Shown here one piece after another: positions 62,343-64,000 of a DNA stretch of 64,000 nt (its first letter is position 1; the number at the start of each line of letters is the position of its first letter). The stretch covers positions 248,001 through 312,000 of the forward strand of contig NC_068567.1 of assembly GCF_025698545.1 (NCBI RefSeq), in the 5' to 3' direction. A program made the position numbers and the translations under genes. Source of the stretch: Gossypium raimondii. Lineage: Eukaryota > Streptophyta > Magnoliopsida > Malvales > Malvaceae. The notes beneath the pieces are model-generated. The model searched no databases. It was not told the DNA's origin and was given only the letters and a program-made list of their open reading frames with translations.

Positions 62343-63257
62343 TCATCGGACATCGATCAAATCGAACCAGATTTGCTTGAAAACCTTGATGATAATTTCA
62401 TGGTATTCATCGGAATTGAGAGAAAGGTAACAAGCAAGCAAATCCTCCAAATCCTTAGATGCTCTAATATTATTCTCCATTATCATCTCCACCATTGATT
62501 CCCTAAAATCTCTTTGAGGATCGACCGACGATTTCACCACCGCAAAACTCTCCGATAAGCTCCTCCTCGAACTTGAACTCGAACTGTTCGACGAAATGCT
62601 TCGCCGAGCATGACCCTGAACTAATCTCCTATTCGCAATTTTCGGAGAATTCACTCTCAGCTTTACACCCGAAGGACTGTGACCGAATTTTTTTGTCTTG
62701 TTCTTGATGTCCTTCACCATGTCGTTGAATTTAGCCGGTTTCGTTACGATCGGAGGGAGTTCGAGCTCCGGTAAGAACTCGTCGATTTTCTTAACGTCCG
62801 CATCGGAGATTATATCGTCGTTGGCTTTGGAACTTGACCACACCAAGTTATCGAACGATTCTTGCGGTAAAGAACTGTCGTCGGAAGACGATAAAGAAGA
62901 TGAAGAAGAAGCTGAGTATTCCGGTGGAGAATCGGGTTTATTCTTGATAGTTTCACGGCAACTACAACCGGCGGAGACGGAAGAAGTAAGCACCTTTGAC
63001 GGCGGTGACCGGAAATTCCTTCTGGGATTTCGTTTCTTGGTGGATTTTCTCAGTGGTTGATCAGGGGAAACATGAATTGGAACAAGCTCTCTAGTGAAAT
63101 GATAGGATTTTCTGGGATTCAAATGGGGTTGTTCTTGTTTTGATGATGAGGGGCGGTGTTGTTTCTTTTCATGGTGTTTGGTTTTGTTCATGTCTTTGAG
63201 TTTGTAAAACCAGACATTGGGGAACATGTCTGATAACTTGAACCTGGAATTACCCAT
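62343..63257 (-). CDS. OFP: OVATE family protein, OFP1-like
   Basis: Intronless, 304 aa, typical of the family. The N-terminus MGNSRFKLSDMFPNVWFYKL is the conserved start of OFP1-type members, so I start here although the frame is open for about 74 codons further upstream. The middle is basic then Ser-rich (SSSSSLSSSDDSS). The C-terminal OVATE domain (DUF623) spans about 240-302: VVKSSVDPQRDFRESMVEMI, LEDLLACYLSLNSDEYHEII, VFKQIWFDL. OFPs are plant transcriptional repressors that bind KNOX and BELL homeodomain proteins and influence organ shape and secondary walls. A CAT/GAT microsatellite lies in the 5' leader. Confidence 0.95.
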   Translation of the reverse strand: MGNSRFKLSDMFPNVWFYKLKDMNKTKHHEKKQHRPSSSKQEQPHLNPRKSYHFTRELVPIHVSPDQPLRKSTKKRNPRRNFRSPPSKVLTSSVSAGCSCRETIKNKPDSPPEYSASSSSSLSSSDDSSLPQESFDNLVWSSSKANDDIISDADVKKIDEFLPELELPPIVTKPAKFNDMVKDIKNKTKKFGHSPSGVKLRVNSPKIANRRLVQGHARRSISSNSSSSSSRRSLSESFAVVKSSVDPQRDFRESMVEMIMENNIRASKDLEDLLACYLSLNSDEYHEIIIKVFKQIWFDLIDVR

Positions 63258-63317
63258 TGAAAATGGCAACTTTTGTATGAAGAAAAAGGGATTATTTTGA
63301 AGAAATATGAAAACTTT

Positions 63318-63352
63318 GATGATGATGATGATGATGAAGATGATGATGATGA
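63318..63352. repeat. GAT microsatellite in the OFP leader
   Basis: A run of GAT units with one interruption, about 60 bp upstream of the ATG of the minus-strand OVATE gene. In frame it would code for Ser, but it lies before the conserved start. Confidence 0.85.
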
Positions 63353-63680
63353 GAGATATGGGGGGAAGTGATTGAAGAAGAAGGAGAGTAAGAAGGTGTA
63401 TAAAAACAGGGAAAGTGTGATTGAAAATAAAGAAAAGAAAAGTTTGGGGGTCCACAATGGAAGAAAAAATAGTTGGCATAAAGGGAAAATAAACATTGGT
63501 CCCAGGTGGTAACTAGCTTTTTGCTTTATTTTTTATTTTTTTATTTTTTATTTGCATGATTTTTTTTCTTATTTCAATAAATATTTTGCTAAATTCTACT
63601 ATTAATTTGTGTGGTTTGCAAAAGTTATGGACTAATTTGTCCATTTTTTTGGTAAAAACCTCTCCAGTGTCTCTCAATTT

Positions 63681-64000
63681 CGAAATTGAGCAACTAAGGA
63701 CAATTAATCACGACATTTATTTCTTCCATCGATTGTATATAATTTTGATTGTCATAATAAAAAATTTAGCTTTCAATGTTTATATATTTTGTTATTTTGG
63801 TCTTAATTCTAAAAAAATTCAACAAATTCAGCCTCAACATTTACACAGTTACATAAATGTTGCGAGAAAATTTTATTAAATTAGGATCAAATTGCAGAAT
63901 GTGTAAACTTTGAGAGCTATTATACCGACCAAAATCATGTACGATTGATAGAAAGCATCAATGTCGTGATTAATTGTCCTTTGTTGCTCATTTTTGAAAT
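63681..64000. repeat. Fold-back element, family F5, reaching the window end
   Basis: The left arm (gagcaactaaggacaattaa then tcacgacatt) is mirrored by the right arm (atgtcgtgattaattgtcct then ttgttgctca) ending at 63992. Both arms continue inward for more than 80 bp (gattgtatataattttgatt against aaaatcatgtacgattgata). The element seems complete or nearly so. Confidence 0.85.

Noticed and set aside
62698-63060. Plus-strand 120-codon frame over the OVATE gene
   Set aside because: It is the mirror of the Ser-rich OFP coding sequence, which has clear family motifs.
63258-63479. Upstream in-frame extension of the OVATE protein
   Set aside because: Its residues are translated leader with a GAT microsatellite; the conserved family start is MGNSRFKLSDM.

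Overview
This is a stretch of plant nuclear DNA from a eudicot. It is AT-rich, its genes contain introns with GT-AG junctions, and the products are plant-specific families (VAL B3 repressor, RLCK, ATL RING-H2, CAD1/NSL1-type MACPF, ATN1-type Raf-like kinase, OVATE family). The spaces between genes are full of fold-back repeats and tRNA-like SINE pieces. The style of these repeats recalls cotton relatives (Malvaceae, perhaps Gossypium), but that is inference from memory, not a search result. All exon models were built by eye from splice sites, reading-frame closure and remembered family sequence.

Layout. 0.6-6.3 kb (+): a 12-exon VAL1/HSI2-like repressor. 7.9-9.8 kb (-): a 4-exon receptor-like cytoplasmic kinase whose catalytic residues have nearly all changed. 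13.0-14.2 kb (-): a 2-exon membrane protein of unknown function. 15.7-18.7 kb (-): two tandem single-exon ATL-type RING-H2 genes with copied promoters and flanks. 22.2-26.6 kb (-): a 7-exon MACPF cell-death regulator with fold-back elements in two introns. 29.1-32.0 kb (-): a 6-exon Raf-like kinase, also with a fold-back element in an intron. 38.4-44.8 and 48.0-53.9 kb (+): two intact tandem copies of a 9-exon nucleotidyltransferase/PAP-like gene. 54.6-57.0 kb: debris consisting of an RNase H-like fragment, a lone acidic exon and a decayed WNK kinase. 62.3-63.3 kb (-): a single-exon OVATE family protein.

The genes do not form a pathway, as is usual in plants. What stands out is local duplication (ATL pair, NTase pair, a further duplication inside NTase intron 1), promoter divergence between the two NTase copies, a kinase that is almost surely catalytically dead, and several unrelated palindromic element families sitting in introns. 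I did not see a convincing multi-gene novel system. The tandem NTase pair with different promoters and the degenerate RLCK are the most worthwhile leads.
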